From positions 744,001-808,000 of the forward strand of contig NZ_JAFCJT010000001.1 of the NCBI RefSeq assembly GCF_018130785.1: a stretch of 64,000 nt of DNA, written 5' to 3'. A model generated the notes under the pieces. It was not told the DNA's origin and did not search any database. It saw only the letters and a list, made by a program, of their open reading frames with translations. The position numbers and the translations under genes are program-made. Position 1 is the first letter of the stretch; each line of letters starts with the position of its first letter. Positions 35,360 through 45,450 of the stretch are shown here, piece by piece. The DNA comes from Bradyrhizobium liaoningense (GTDB lineage Bacteria > Pseudomonadota > Alphaproteobacteria > Rhizobiales > Xanthobacteraceae).

Positions 35360-36933
35360 GGCTGCAATCCTCCCATCTCCGCGGCCTCAGGCACGCCGTT
35401 TCCATTGCTTCGTTCGTTGCGCATGATGGCGCGCATGATCTTCTCCTGCGTCGCCTCTGCGCCCTTGAATTCCCCGACGAAGGCGCCGTCGTTCATGACG
35501 CAGATGCGATCGCAGATACCAAGCAGCTCGGGCATCTCCGAGGAGATCACCACGACGCCGCGGCCGGCCTCCGCAAGCTCGTTGATGATACAGTAAATTT
35601 CGTATTTGGCACCGACGTCGATGCCCCTTGTCGGCTCGTCCAGGATCAGCACCTTGGGGTCGGTCATCAACCATTTTGACAACACCACCTTCTGCTGGTT
35701 GCCGCCGGAGAGCTGGCCGGTCTCCTGGTAGACGTCGGAGCAGCGGATGCGCATCCGGTTGCGGTAATCGCTGGCGACCTTCAGCTCGGCGATGTCGTCG
35801 ATCACCCGGCCGGGTGCGACCTGGTCGAGGCTGGCGAGTGTGATGTTCTTGCGGACGTCGTCGGCGAGGATCAAGCCGAGCTGCTTGCGGTCCTCGGTGA
35901 CATAGGCAAGGCCGGCGTCGATCGCGGCCGCGACGCTCGGCAGCACGATCTCCCTGCCCTCCAGCCGGATCCGGCCGCTGATAGTGGTGCCCCAGGAGCG
36001 GCCGAACAGGCTCATGGCAAACTCGGTGCGGCCGGCGCCCATCAGCCCGGCAATGCCGACGACCTCGCCGCGCTTCACGCCGAAATTGACGTTCTTGATC
36101 ACCTGCCGCTCGGGATGAATGGGGTGATAGACCGACCAGTTCTCGACGGTGAGGACAGGCTCGCCGATCTTCGCGTTGCGCTCGGGAAAGCGATGGGCGA
36201 GATCGCGATTGACCATGCTGCGGATGATGCGATCTTCCTGGATCGGCTCGCTGCGGCAGTCAATGCCATCGACGGTGCGGCCGTCGCGCAGCACGGTGAT
36301 GTGGTCGGCGACCTTGGCCACCTCGTTAAGCTTGTGCGAGATCAGGATCGAGCCGATCCCCTGCTCGCGGAAGGCCATGAGGCGTTCGAGCAGCGCGGCG
36401 CTGTCGGCCTCGTTCAGGCTCGCGGTCGGCTCGTCCAGGATCAGCATCCGCACGCGCTTGGACAGCGCCTTCGCGATCTCGACTAGCTGCTGCTTGCCGA
36501 CGCCGAGGTCGGTGATCAGCGTATCCGGTGATTCCTTCAGCCCGACCTGCGCCAGGAGCTCGCGCGTGCGCCGATACACCTCGTCGCGATCGATCACGCC
36601 GAGTTTCGACGGCGGATGCGACAGGAAGATGTTCTCGGCGATCGACATCAGCGGGATCAGCGCCAGCTCCTGGTGGATGATGATGATGCCGAGCGCCTCG
36701 GAATCGTTGATGTCGCGGAAGCGGCGCTCCTCGCCCTCGAAGACGATGGTGCCCTCGTAGCTGCCGGCCGGGTAGACGCCGCTGAGCACTTTCATCAGCG
36801 TCGACTTGCCGGCACCGTTCTCGCCGACAAGCGCGTGGATCTGCCCGGCCTCGACCGAGAAGTTCACGTCACGCAGCGCCTGCACGCCTGAAAAGCTCTT
36901 GCTGACGTTGCGCATCTCCAGCATGGCGGTCAT
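35356..36933 (-). CDS. gguA: Monosaccharide ABC transporter ATP-binding protein with two cassettes (GguA-like)
   Basis: 525 residues, two ABC domains in tandem. Cassette 1: GENGAGKSTLMK, signature LGVGKQQLVEIAKAL, MLILDEPTASLNE. Cassette 2: degenerate Walker A GLMGAGRTEFAM, good signature LSGGNQQKVVLSKWL, VLILDEPTRGIDVG. This asymmetry is normal for RbsA/XylG/GguA ATPases. ATG 36933 is used; ATG 36924 is possible. A double hairpin separates it from chvE. Confidence 0.9.
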   Translation of the reverse strand: MTAMLEMRNVSKSFSGVQALRDVNFSVEAGQIHALVGENGAGKSTLMKVLSGVYPAGSYEGTIVFEGEERRFRDINDSEALGIIIIHQELALIPLMSIAENIFLSHPPSKLGVIDRDEVYRRTRELLAQVGLKESPDTLITDLGVGKQQLVEIAKALSKRVRMLILDEPTASLNEADSAALLERLMAFREQGIGSILISHKLNEVAKVADHITVLRDGRTVDGIDCRSEPIQEDRIIRSMVNRDLAHRFPERNAKIGEPVLTVENWSVYHPIHPERQVIKNVNFGVKRGEVVGIAGLMGAGRTEFAMSLFGRSWGTTISGRIRLEGREIVLPSVAAAIDAGLAYVTEDRKQLGLILADDVRKNITLASLDQVAPGRVIDDIAELKVASDYRNRMRIRCSDVYQETGQLSGGNQQKVVLSKWLMTDPKVLILDEPTRGIDVGAKYEIYCIINELAEAGRGVVVISSEMPELLGICDRICVMNDGAFVGEFKGAEATQEKIMRAIMRNERSNGNGVPEAAEMGGLQP

Positions 36934-36964
36934 GATTTCACGTCCCTCGATCGCTGCTAGTTCA

Positions 36965-37019
36965 CCTCTCCCCGCTTGCGGGGAGAGGGAGAAGAGGCTC
37001 TCCCCGCAGGCGGGGAGAG
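36965..37019 (-). repeat. Double GC-rich hairpin between chvE and gguA
   Basis: Two palindromes in a row: CCTCTCCCCGC-TT-GCGGGGAGAGG (36965-36988) and CTCTCCCCGC-AG-GCGGGGAGAG (36998-37019). No T-run is present. They lie 16 bases after the chvE stop on the transcript and should stabilise or attenuate the message, giving more ChvE than GguAB. The same sequence family occurs at 7314 and 10532. Confidence 0.8.
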
Positions 37020-37034
37020 GGGAAAGAAGGAAGC

Positions 37035-38108
37035 TTACTGGAACTGCGACTTCTTGTAGTAGCCGCTGTCCACCAGAGTCTTCTCCCAATTGTCCTTGTA
37101 GACCACGACCGGCTTGAGCAGATAGGACGGCACCTTCTTGACGCCGTTCTCGTAAGTGTTGGTATCGTTCACCGTAACCTGCTTGCCGGCGAGCGCCGCG
37201 TCGACCATGTCGGCCGTTACCTTGGCGAGGTCGCGGGTGTCCTTGAAGATGGTCGAGTACTGGTCGCCGCGCAGCATCGCCTTGATCGAGGGCACTTCCG
37301 CATCCTGACCGCTGATAACAGGCATCGGCTGGCCCGCGCTGCCATAACCGACGCCCTTCAGCGAGGAGATGATGCCGATGGAAAGGCCATCATAGGGCGA
37401 CAACACCGCGTTGACCTTCTTGTTGCCGTAGTAGGCGCTGAGCAGATTGTCCATGCGCGCCTGCGCGGTGGCACCGTCCCAGCGCAAGGTCGCGACCTTG
37501 TCCATGCCCATCTGGCCGGAGACGACGACGAGCTTGCCGCTGTCGATGTAAGGCTTCAGCACGCTCATCGCGCCATTGTAGAAGAAGTAGGCGTTGTTGT
37601 CGTCGGGCGAGCCGCCGAACAGCTCGATGTTGAACGGGCCCTTGCCGTCCTTGAGGCCGAGCCCCTGCACGAGCGACTCCGCCTGGAGCACGCCGACCTG
37701 GAAATTGTCGAAGGTCGCGTAATAGTCGACGTTCGGCGTGCCGCGGATCAGACGGTCATAGGCGATCACGGTGATGCCTTTTGCTTTCGCCTGCTTGAGC
37801 ACGTCGGACAGCGTGGTGCCGTCGATCGCGGCGATCACCAGCGCCTTCGCACCCTTGGTCACCATGTTCTCGACCTGCGAGAGCTGGTTCGGGATATCGT
37901 CCTCGGCATATTGCAGGTCGGTGTTATAGCCGCGCTCCTTCAGCACCTTGACCATGTTGTTGCCGTCGTCGATCCAGCGCGCCGACGATTTGGTCGGCAT
38001 GGCAATGCCAACCGTCGCCTTGTCCTGGGCGGAGGCGGTGATGCCCGAGGCCATCGTCGCTGCGCCGGCCAGCGCCAGCGCGAGGAATGTCGTCTTCAGT
38101 TTCAGCAT
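37035..38108 (-). CDS. chvE: Multiple-monosaccharide binding protein ChvE
   Basis: 357 residues. Signal peptide ([20 protein letters not shown]), then [20 protein letters not shown], the ChvE-type mature start, and [49 protein letters not shown]. Agrobacterium ChvE binds galactose, arabinose, xylose and glucose and also signals to VirA; the signalling role is not implied here. It leads the chvE-gguAB part, 73 bases after the lactonase gene. Confidence 0.9.
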   Translation of the reverse strand: MLKLKTTFLALALAGAATMASGITASAQDKATVGIAMPTKSSARWIDDGNNMVKVLKERGYNTDLQYAEDDIPNQLSQVENMVTKGAKALVIAAIDGTTLSDVLKQAKAKGITVIAYDRLIRGTPNVDYYATFDNFQVGVLQAESLVQGLGLKDGKGPFNIELFGGSPDDNNAYFFYNGAMSVLKPYIDSGKLVVVSGQMGMDKVATLRWDGATAQARMDNLLSAYYGNKKVNAVLSPYDGLSIGIISSLKGVGYGSAGQPMPVISGQDAEVPSIKAMLRGDQYSTIFKDTRDLAKVTADMVDAALAGKQVTVNDTNTYENGVKKVPSYLLKPVVVYKDNWEKTLVDSGYYKKSQFQ

Positions 38109-38181
38109 GTTTTACTCCCTTGGGTGTCAGACTGTTTCTTCGTTTCGTCGAGAACGTTGGTCGTGTGCGGCTTCGAGCCTC

Positions 38182-39063
38182 CTATGCGAGCTTGGCGTCA
38201 GGCTCCGCGCGGCCACGCGCGGACGCCTTCAACAGGAAAGTGCAGCCGGCTTGCGGATCGGCGGCGCGCGCCGTCGCGTCCATATCCTGCCAGGCCGACG
38301 TGACGAGGAGGCGCGACAGATCAGGGCTGACGAAGGCCGGGCAGCTCGACTGCTTTGCCGGCACGCGCAGCGAGCGCAGGCGCTCGCCTTGCGGAGAGTA
38401 GACATCGATACGGCCCGCACCCCAGCAAGCGTTCCAGATCTGTCCGTCAGCGTCGCACACGGAGCCGTCGAGGCCCCCGATGCCGGTGTGGCGCAACAAG
38501 ACTTCAGGTTCGCCTCGCGGCAGGCCGGTCGCCGGATCAAGCGGAACGGCGTAGAGCACGGCGCGCGCGGTGTCGGCGAAGTAGCCGGTCGCACCATCCG
38601 GTGAAAAGCAGATCGAATTGGGAATGGTGATGCGGGGAAACAGCATCGAGATGTTGCCGCGATGGAACGCGTAGATCGCGCCTGCTCCTGCCTCCGCATT
38701 GCGGCCCATGGTGCCGATCCAGAACGTTCCGGACTGATGAACACGGGCATCGTTGGAGCGCGTCGCGGGATTGTCGGCTTCAAGCGGACAGACCAGTGTC
38801 ATCGCGCCGTCGGCGAGCTTGCGGATGTAGAGGCCGTCTTCGGCGACGATCAACTGGCGCTCGGCGTCGATGCGCCCGAGACCGCTCGCCATCCGGCCGA
38901 GCGCGTGGACGCGAATGCTGCCACTGCCGAGATGCGCCTCGAACAGCCGCCCCTCGCGGATATCGAACCACCAGGCCGTGTCGGTGGTCACATCATAGGT
39001 CGGCCCCTCGCCGAGATGGCATGGATCGTCCGAGAGAACCGAGGTCGGCACCTCTTCCATCAT
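38182..39063 (-). CDS. SMP-30/gluconolactonase family lactonase
   Basis: 293 residues, a six-bladed propeller of the regucalcin family. Metal-site residues are visible: Glu in HLGEGPTYD, Asn in DNPATRSNDARV, Asn in RITIPNSICFSPDG and Asp in GGLDGSVCDADG. It should open the aldonolactone made by the sugar dehydrogenase two genes earlier (galactono-, arabino- or xylonolactone). ATG 39063 overlaps the galM stop by 4 bases. Confidence 0.88.
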   Translation of the reverse strand: MMEEVPTSVLSDDPCHLGEGPTYDVTTDTAWWFDIREGRLFEAHLGSGSIRVHALGRMASGLGRIDAERQLIVAEDGLYIRKLADGAMTLVCPLEADNPATRSNDARVHQSGTFWIGTMGRNAEAGAGAIYAFHRGNISMLFPRITIPNSICFSPDGATGYFADTARAVLYAVPLDPATGLPRGEPEVLLRHTGIGGLDGSVCDADGQIWNACWGAGRIDVYSPQGERLRSLRVPAKQSSCPAFVSPDLSRLLVTSAWQDMDATARAADPQAGCTFLLKASARGRAEPDAKLA

Positions 39064-40136
39064 GGCGTCCTCACTCCAAAGCGATAGACCGTGTGATGGC
39101 GGTAGACCTCGCCGGGATCGAGGCGCGGGCTCGGAAAGTCCGGCCGGTTCGGCGCATCCGGCCAGATGTGCGGCTCGAGACACATGGCATCCGACTGCCG
39201 GATGAGCTTGCCGCCCTTGCCCGAAATCGTGCCGTCGAGATAGTTGCCGGAATAGACCTGAAGGCCAGGCTGATCGGTAAGAAGCTCCATGATGCGCCCT
39301 GATCGTGGCGCCTCCAGCCGGGCCGCGAGAGCAAGCTTGCCGTCACGCCCGAGGCAATAGGTATGGTCGTAGCCCTTGCCGTTGCGCAATTGCTGATCGC
39401 TCTCGCGAATGCGCGCACCGACGGCATCGCCGTCGCGGAAGTCGAACGGCGTTCCGGCCACCGCGCGCGGCGGCTCAGGCAACGGAATGGCGGTGGGATC
39501 GATGGCGAGGAAATGCTCGGCGGCGACCGTCAGCTTGTGATCGAGGATGGGCGTGCCTGAGGTCACGCCTTCCAGATTGAAGAAGCTGTGATTGGTCAGG
39601 TTGACGATGGTCGGCCGGTCGGTTCGCGCCTCCATCGTCAACGACAGCTCGGCCGGGCCGGTGACGCGATAGGTCAGGCGCACGTCGAGCCGGCCGGGAT
39701 AATGTTCTTCGCCATGCGGACTCGAATAGGTGAGCGTGACGCCCGGCTCCGCACCGTCGTCGATGCCGGCGATCTCCCAGAGCTTGCGATCGAACCCGTC
39801 GAGGCCGCCATGCAGCGCATTCGGACCGTTGTTGACCGGAAGCTGCACCGTTTCGCCGTCCAGCGAAAATCGTCCGTTGGCAATGCGATTGGCGTAACGG
39901 CCGACGGTGGCACCGAAGAACTTTCGTTCAGCGAGATAACCGGCGAACGCGTCATGGCCGAGCACGACGTCGTCGCAACCGCCCTTGGCGTCCGGCGCAA
40001 TGAGCGCCTGGATCACTGCGCCATGGGTGATGATGCGGGCTTCGAACCCGCCCTCCCCGCGCAACACGATACGCTCGACATCGCGGCCGTCCGGCAGCGT
40101 TCCGAAAATGTCTTTGTCTACTTTCGAGCCAGCCAT
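39060..40136 (-). CDS. galM: Aldose 1-epimerase (mutarotase)
   Basis: 358 residues with the galactose mutarotase motifs: VGRYANRIANGRFSLDGE, NNGPNALHGGLDGFDRKLW (catalytic His), NLTNHSFFNLEG (catalytic His), and GLQVYSGNYLDGT with the later Glu (SDAMCLEPHIWPDAPN). It interconverts alpha and beta sugars so the dehydrogenase can use them. It begins 2 bases after the dehydrogenase stop. There is no signal peptide; it is cytosolic. Confidence 0.92.
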   Translation of the reverse strand: MAGSKVDKDIFGTLPDGRDVERIVLRGEGGFEARIITHGAVIQALIAPDAKGGCDDVVLGHDAFAGYLAERKFFGATVGRYANRIANGRFSLDGETVQLPVNNGPNALHGGLDGFDRKLWEIAGIDDGAEPGVTLTYSSPHGEEHYPGRLDVRLTYRVTGPAELSLTMEARTDRPTIVNLTNHSFFNLEGVTSGTPILDHKLTVAAEHFLAIDPTAIPLPEPPRAVAGTPFDFRDGDAVGARIRESDQQLRNGKGYDHTYCLGRDGKLALAARLEAPRSGRIMELLTDQPGLQVYSGNYLDGTISGKGGKLIRQSDAMCLEPHIWPDAPNRPDFPSPRLDPGEVYRHHTVYRFGVRTP

Positions 40137-40138
40137 GT

Positions 40139-41065
40139 TCAGTCCACAAACGGTTCGACGATGTTGCGTTTGCCGAGCAGGAAGGCATCGGCAACGAGAC
40201 GCAGCGGCGCCAGGTCGACGTCGCTCGTGCCGGTCGCGGTGAGCTTGACGAAGCGCATGTACAGCTCGCGATATTCCTCATCGGGCGCCTCGGCAACGGC
40301 CTTGCCGTCGATCGCCATGCGCCGGCCGCCGCCGGACAACGTCATTCGGCCCTGGTCCGTTTCGACGAGGATATCCCAACTCTGCGGTCCGGTCTGGCGG
40401 AAATCGAATTCGGCGGTCACAGGCAGGCCGCCAATGTCGGTCAGTGTCAGGTTCGCGGCGATCGGCGCCTGGCAATTGGCCGGAAAGGCCAGCTCAGCCG
40501 CGGTGACGAACAACGGCTGGGGCAGAATACGGGTCAGGATCGAGAGCGCGTTGATGCCGGGATCGAACACGCCGAGCCCGCCCGGCTCCCAGATCCAGCC
40601 CTGCCCGGGATGCCAGACTCGAACGTCTTCCTTCCAGTTGATGTGCACAGACTTGATCCGCCGGGCGAGAAGCCACGCGCGCGCCGGTTCGACCGCCGGT
40701 GCATAGCGCGAATGCCAGGTCGCAAACAGCGTTCGCCTGGCCTCCCCCGCCATCGCGATCAGCGGGTCGAGCTCGGCAACGCCGGTACCGGGCGGTTTCT
40801 CCAGCATGACATGCTTGCCGGCAGCGAGCGCCGCGGCGGCCTGGGCACGCCGAACCTGCGGCGGCGTGCAGAGTGAGACTGCATCGATCGGCGGTCCCTT
40901 TTCCAGCAATTCCTCGATGGTCGCAAAATGCGGCACTCCGGGCAGCGATGCGTTGCGGCTCGCGACGGCCGCGAGCGTCGCGCCCGTCGTCGCGGCAATC
41001 GCTCCGACGTGCTGGTCGCGCGCGATCTTGCCGAAGCCGACGATGGCGATGCGAAGTTCGGTCAC
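40139..41065 (-). CDS. Sugar 1-dehydrogenase, Gfo/Idh/MocA family (galactose/arabinose type)
   Basis: 308 residues. Rossmann start LRIAIVGFGKIARDQHVGAI, the family EKPPG motif (HVMLEKPPGTG, catalytic Lys), and WKEDVRVWHPGQGWIWEPGG, the stretch typical of D-galactose 1-dehydrogenase and L-arabinose 1-dehydrogenase. It oxidises the sugar to the lactone with NAD(P). It starts with GTG at 41065, overlapping the regulator's stop. With galM and the lactonase it forms the upper part of a non-phosphorylating sugar pathway. Confidence 0.88.
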   Translation of the reverse strand: MTELRIAIVGFGKIARDQHVGAIAATTGATLAAVASRNASLPGVPHFATIEELLEKGPPIDAVSLCTPPQVRRAQAAAALAAGKHVMLEKPPGTGVAELDPLIAMAGEARRTLFATWHSRYAPAVEPARAWLLARRIKSVHINWKEDVRVWHPGQGWIWEPGGLGVFDPGINALSILTRILPQPLFVTAAELAFPANCQAPIAANLTLTDIGGLPVTAEFDFRQTGPQSWDILVETDQGRMTLSGGGRRMAIDGKAVAEAPDEEYRELYMRFVKLTATGTSDVDLAPLRLVADAFLLGKRNIVEPFVD

Positions 41066-41838
41066 GCTTTTTCTCCAGTATCTGCGGACGGCAGCGCCTC
41101 GGCCGGTGCTGTTACGATCACCGTGCCCTCGTGGCGGCGCATGCCGTTGTGAATGACATAAACCATCGCCTCCGAGGCGGTCTCTGCGTCGCCGGCAGCG
41201 ATGGCATCGACGATCTTCTGGTGCCAGAGCAGCACGGTGTCGCGGTCCTCCGGCTCGACCGGTGCGCTGAGCAGGAAGGAGGCGCGCAGGGCGGCCTCGA
41301 TGACGTGGCCGATCGAGCGCATGAACAGATTGCCCGACGCGTGCGCCACCGCAACATGGAGCGCGAGGTCGGCGTCGGCAAAGCCGACGGAATCGGAAGC
41401 CTCAAGCCGCATGCGGTCCATGCAACGACGGAGCTCGGCGAGGTCGTCCTCGGATCGCTGCGCCGCCGCCAGCATAGCGGCGCGCGGCTCGACCGCGAGG
41501 CGAATCTCAGCGAGATCGTTGAGGAAACGCTTGTCGATGCCGGCGTCCAGGTGCCAGGCCAGCACGTCGGCGTCGAACATGTTCCAGGCGGCGCGCTCGC
41601 GCACGACGGTGCCGACCCGCGCCTTGGTGGTAAGCAGGCCCTTGGCGACGAGGGTCTTCACGCTCTCGCGCAACACCGGCCGCGACACGCCGAACATCGC
41701 GATCATCTCGGCATCACCGGGAAGGCGCGTTCCCTCGGCGTAGCGGCCGGCGATGATGTCGACGCCGATCGAGCGGGCCACTTCCGCATGATTGGAATGG
41801 GCCCGCCGCGTCGGGATGACGACGATGCGCGACGTCAT
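41062..41838 (-). CDS. GntR/FadR-family transcriptional regulator
   Basis: 258 residues. N-terminal wHTH: ARSIGVDIIAGRYAEGTRLP, FGVSRPVLRESVKTLVAKGL; C-terminal all-helical FCD domain with metal-site His and Asp residues (RLAVEPRAAML, ADLALHVAVAHASGN). FCD-GntR proteins respond to sugar acids and related acids, which suits a sugar-oxidation operon. Its gene is inside the operon with 4-base overlaps on both sides. AGGAG 8 bases before ATG 41838 supports the start. Confidence 0.9.
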   Translation of the reverse strand: MTSRIVVIPTRRAHSNHAEVARSIGVDIIAGRYAEGTRLPGDAEMIAMFGVSRPVLRESVKTLVAKGLLTTKARVGTVVRERAAWNMFDADVLAWHLDAGIDKRFLNDLAEIRLAVEPRAAMLAAAQRSEDDLAELRRCMDRMRLEASDSVGFADADLALHVAVAHASGNLFMRSIGHVIEAALRASFLLSAPVEPEDRDTVLLWHQKIVDAIAAGDAETASEAMVYVIHNGMRRHEGTVIVTAPAEALPSADTGEKA

Positions 41839-42815
41839 GTGGCTGCTCCTGCGCGCTTCGCCGCCGGCCGCCGCGCGAGCGCGACCAGCCCCTGCTGCAA
41901 GGCGATGAAGGCGAACAGTAGCACGCCGGTCGCGATCTTGGTCCACCAGCTCGACAGCGTTCCGTCGAAATTGATGTAGGTCTGGATCAGGCCCTGGATC
42001 AGCACGCCAAGGAAGGTGCCGATCACCGAGCCCTGCCCGCCCGTGAGCAGCGTGCCACCGATCACGACGGCCGCGATGGTGTCGAGCTCGACGCCGACCG
42101 CGGAGAGCGAATAGCCGGCGCTGGTGTAGAAGGAGAAGACGATGCCGGCGATGCCCGCGAGCAGGCTCGACAGCATGTAGATCTTCACCGTCATCTTGCC
42201 GACGGCAACGCCCATCAGGCTCGCCGTGGCCCGGCTGCCGCCGAGCGCATAGACATTGGCACCGAACCGGGTGAGATGCAGCAGCAAGGCGCCGCCGATC
42301 ACGATCACGAGCATAATGATCGCAATCGCCGTCAATCGCCCTCCGCCGGGCATCCGCAGCGCGAAGTCCGACACGGTGGAATAGACCGGTGCGGTGATCG
42401 GCACCGATTCGGTCGAGAGCAGGAAGCTCGCACCGCGGGCCAGGAACATCCCCGCCAGCGTCACGATGAACGGCGGCAGGTCGAAGACGTGGATCACCGC
42501 GCCCATCGCCCCACCAAAAGCCGCCGAGAGCGCGAGGATAGCGACGAAGGCAACCAGCGGCGGCACGCCCCAACGCTCGATCGCGAGCGCGACGAACACC
42601 GTGGTGAAACCGATCACCGAGCCGACCGAGAGGTCGATGCCGCCGGAGATGATGACGAAGGTCATGCCGGTCGCAACGATGCCGAGAAAGGCGTTGTCGG
42701 TGAGGAGATTGCCGACCACGCGGGTCGAGGCGATGTTGGGGAATTGCATGGCGCAGAGCGCGAAGCCGGCAACGAGCACGATGGCGGTGATGAGGACGGG
42801 CGGCAGGCCTTTCAT
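41835..42815 (-). CDS. yjfF: Sugar ABC transporter permease (YjfF-like)
   Basis: 326 residues with the RbsC-class signature ISGGIDLSVGSVIGF and DLPPFIVTLAGMFLARGASF. Together with YtfT it forms the pore of the galactofuranose-type importer known from Escherichia coli (YtfQRT-YjfF). It overlaps ytfT and the GntR gene by 4 bases each, so the regulator is translated with the transporter. Confidence 0.85.
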   Translation of the reverse strand: MKGLPPVLITAIVLVAGFALCAMQFPNIASTRVVGNLLTDNAFLGIVATGMTFVIISGGIDLSVGSVIGFTTVFVALAIERWGVPPLVAFVAILALSAAFGGAMGAVIHVFDLPPFIVTLAGMFLARGASFLLSTESVPITAPVYSTVSDFALRMPGGGRLTAIAIIMLVIVIGGALLLHLTRFGANVYALGGSRATASLMGVAVGKMTVKIYMLSSLLAGIAGIVFSFYTSAGYSLSAVGVELDTIAAVVIGGTLLTGGQGSVIGTFLGVLIQGLIQTYINFDGTLSSWWTKIATGVLLFAFIALQQGLVALARRPAAKRAGAAT

Positions 42816-43804
42816 GCTTTGGACCTCCGCAGCCGCGCGGCGATCCCGGCAATCCCCGAAAATTTCGGCGATTGCAGCAGCAGTACCGTCATCACCACCA
42901 CCGCTTTGACCAGCAGATTGAACTCCGGTGGATAGCCCGACAGGAGAATGCCGGTGTTCATGGTCTGGATGATCAGCGCGCCGAGCACGGCCAGCACGAG
43001 GCTGAAGCGGCCGCCGAACAGGGAGGTTCCGCCGATCACCACCGCGAGGATGGCGTCGAGCTCGAGCCAGAGGCCGGCGTTGTTGGCATCCGCCCCCATG
43101 ATGTCGGCCGCCGCGATCACGCCGGCGAGCGCGGCGCAGATGCCGCACCAGACATAGACGGCCAGGATCATCGCACGCGTGCCGACGCCGGCAAGCTCGC
43201 TCGCCCGCGCGTTGCCGCCGGTTGCCTCGATCAGCAGTCCGAGCGCCGAGCCGCGCACCACCGCGCCGGTGAGAATCAACATGCCCAAGGCAATCGCGAT
43301 GGGCATCGGCAGACCGAGCACCGCGCCATTGCCGAGCCAGACCAGATCCGGCGAGGAGAAAGTCACGATACGCCCCTCGGTAATGAGCTGCGCGATGCCG
43401 CGTCCCGCCACCATCAGGATCAGCGTCGCTACAATCGGCTGCATGCCGAGCACCGCGACGAGAAATCCGTTCCACAATCCGCAGATCAGGCCCGCGCCGA
43501 GCGCGGCCGCGAGCACGATCGGGAGGCCGTGGCTGTCGGCAAGGCTCGCCGCGATCGCGCCCGAGATGGCCATGACCGCACCGACCGACAGATCGATGCC
43601 GCGCGTCGCGATCACCAGCACCATGCCGAGCGAGAGCAGCGCCACCGGCGTGCCGCGGTTGAGCACGTCGATCAGGCTGCCGAACAGCCGGCCGTCCTGG
43701 AGGCGCAGATCGAAGAATTGCGGCGACACGATGCGATCGACCGCTAGGATGACGATCAGCGCGAGGATCTGGGCAAGGCCGCGGCGCGGCAACAGCGCTG
43801 TCAT
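42812..43804 (-). CDS. ytfT: Sugar ABC transporter permease (YtfT-like)
   Basis: 330 residues, about nine membrane segments, signature IATRGIDLSVGAVMAISGAI and GMQPIVATLILMVAGRGIAQ. It partners YjfF. Its start overlaps the ytfR stop by 4 bases. Confidence 0.85.
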   Translation of the reverse strand: MTALLPRRGLAQILALIVILAVDRIVSPQFFDLRLQDGRLFGSLIDVLNRGTPVALLSLGMVLVIATRGIDLSVGAVMAISGAIAASLADSHGLPIVLAAALGAGLICGLWNGFLVAVLGMQPIVATLILMVAGRGIAQLITEGRIVTFSSPDLVWLGNGAVLGLPMPIAIALGMLILTGAVVRGSALGLLIEATGGNARASELAGVGTRAMILAVYVWCGICAALAGVIAAADIMGADANNAGLWLELDAILAVVIGGTSLFGGRFSLVLAVLGALIIQTMNTGILLSGYPPEFNLLVKAVVVMTVLLLQSPKFSGIAGIAARLRRSKA

Positions 43805-45336
43805 GCGTGGGCCTCATGCGCGACATCGGCGGCGATGGCCGCGAGAATGTTGCCGACGTCGATCGCCTCGCCCGCGAGCTCCTCGACATGGGTACGGTCG
43901 CGCAACACCACCACGCGGTCGGAATAGGTCACGATCTCGTCGAGCTCGGAGGAGATCACGAGAAGCGCCAACCCGTCATCGCAGAGCTCGCGGATCAGGC
44001 GGATGATCTCGGCATGCGCACCGACGTCGATGCCGCGGGTCGGCTCGTCCAGCACCAAGAGGCGCGGCGAGGTCGCGAGCCAGCGTGCCAGCAGCACCTT
44101 TTGCTGATTGCCGCCCGACAGCAGCCCCACGGCGCGCTCAGGATCGGGCGGGCGGATGTCGAGCATCCTGACATACCGGCGCGCGATCTCGTCCTGCTCG
44201 CGGCGCGAGAGTGGCCGGTGCAAGCCGCGCTTGGCCTGGAGGGCGAGCACGATGTTCTCGCGCACGGTGAGCTCGGCGACGATGCCGTCGGTCTTGCGCT
44301 CCTCCGGACAATACCCAAAACCGTGGCGCACGCCGTCGCGCGGCGACTGGAGTCGCACGGGCGCCCCCTCCACCTTCGCCTGCCCGCGATCGGCTCGCTC
44401 GGCGCCGAATACCAGCCTTGCCGTCTCGGTCCGGCCCGAGCCGAGCAGGCCGGCGAGACCCACGACCTCGCCATGGCGCAGCTCGAGATTAAACGGGGTG
44501 ACATACCCGGCCTTGCCGTAGTTCTCGAAACTGGCGCAGACCTCGCGCGCGATGCGCTCGCCCGCCGAGGCCCGCGCGCTGGTGGTCTCGGCCAGCTCGC
44601 GGCCGAGCATCATCCGGATCAGTTCGAGCCGCGGCAGCGAGGCGGTCTCGCGCTCGCCGACCAGGCGGCCGTTGCGCAACACCGTGATGCGGTCGGAGAT
44701 CTCGTAGACCTGATCGAGGAAGTGGCTGACGAAGACGATGCCGATGCCGCGTTTCGCGAGCTGACGCATGACGCCGAAGAGGATCTCGACCTCGTGACGG
44801 TCGAGGCTCGCGGTGGGCTCGTCGAGGATCAGCACGCGCGCGGAAAGATCGACGGCGCGCGCAATCGCGGTGACGTGCTGGATGGCGACCGAATAGCTGC
44901 CGAGCGACGCGGCGACGTCGATATCGAGGCCGAAATCCTTCAGCAGCGCCTTGGCGCGACGCCGCATCTCGCCTTCACGCACGATGCCGAAGCGCATCGG
45001 CTGCCGGTCGAGGAACAGGTTCTGCGCTACCGAGAGATTCGGCAGTAGATTGACCTCTTGGTAGACGGTGGCAATGCCGGCCTGGAGCGCGGCCTTCGCC
45101 GAGCGCGGCGCGATCTCTTCACCGCCCAGCCTGACGATACCTGCATCGCGCGGGAATACGCCGGTGATCACCTTGATCATCGTGGACTTGCCGGCGCCGT
45201 TCTCACCGAGCAGCGCATGGATCTCGCCGGCACGAAGCGTGAAGTCGACCTCCTGCAACGCACGCACAGCACCGAAGCTTTTGCTGATCCCGCGCACCTC
45301 CAGCAGAGAAGGAGCAGGATCAAGGCTGTTTTCCAT
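43801..45336 (-). CDS. ytfR: Sugar ABC transporter ATP-binding protein with two cassettes (YtfR-like)
   Basis: 511 residues. Cassette 1 has Walker A GENGAGKSTMIK and Walker B VLILDEPTASLDR, but its signature is degenerate (YSVAIQHVTAIARAV in place of LSGGQ). Cassette 2 has a degenerate Walker A (GLLGSGRTETAR), good signature LSGGNQQKVLLARWL and LLVLDEPTRGIDVG. This is the normal pattern for the family. ATG 45336 is the start; AGGAG is about 10 bases upstream. Confidence 0.88.
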   Translation of the reverse strand: MENSLDPAPSLLEVRGISKSFGAVRALQEVDFTLRAGEIHALLGENGAGKSTMIKVITGVFPRDAGIVRLGGEEIAPRSAKAALQAGIATVYQEVNLLPNLSVAQNLFLDRQPMRFGIVREGEMRRRAKALLKDFGLDIDVAASLGSYSVAIQHVTAIARAVDLSARVLILDEPTASLDRHEVEILFGVMRQLAKRGIGIVFVSHFLDQVYEISDRITVLRNGRLVGERETASLPRLELIRMMLGRELAETTSARASAGERIAREVCASFENYGKAGYVTPFNLELRHGEVVGLAGLLGSGRTETARLVFGAERADRGQAKVEGAPVRLQSPRDGVRHGFGYCPEERKTDGIVAELTVRENIVLALQAKRGLHRPLSRREQDEIARRYVRMLDIRPPDPERAVGLLSGGNQQKVLLARWLATSPRLLVLDEPTRGIDVGAHAEIIRLIRELCDDGLALLVISSELDEIVTYSDRVVVLRDRTHVEELAGEAIDVGNILAAIAADVAHEAHA

Positions 45337-45415
45337 CGCGACGTCACTCCTACCGGTGCCCGCAAACGATGCGGACACCCAGCCTATTCGCTCGCACAGC
45401 GGTTTCGAAGGGAGT

Positions 45416-45440
45416 GCCGGACCGCAAGGCGCAGTCCGGC
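45416..45440 (-). repeat. Intercistronic hairpin after ytfQ
   Basis: GCCGGAC and GTCCGGC (7-bp arms, 11-base loop) begin 11 bases after the ytfQ stop on the transcript, inside the 114-base spacer to ytfR. There is no T-run. It corresponds in place to hairpins after the other three leading binding-protein genes. Confidence 0.5.
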
Positions 45441-45450
45441 GAAGCCCGCC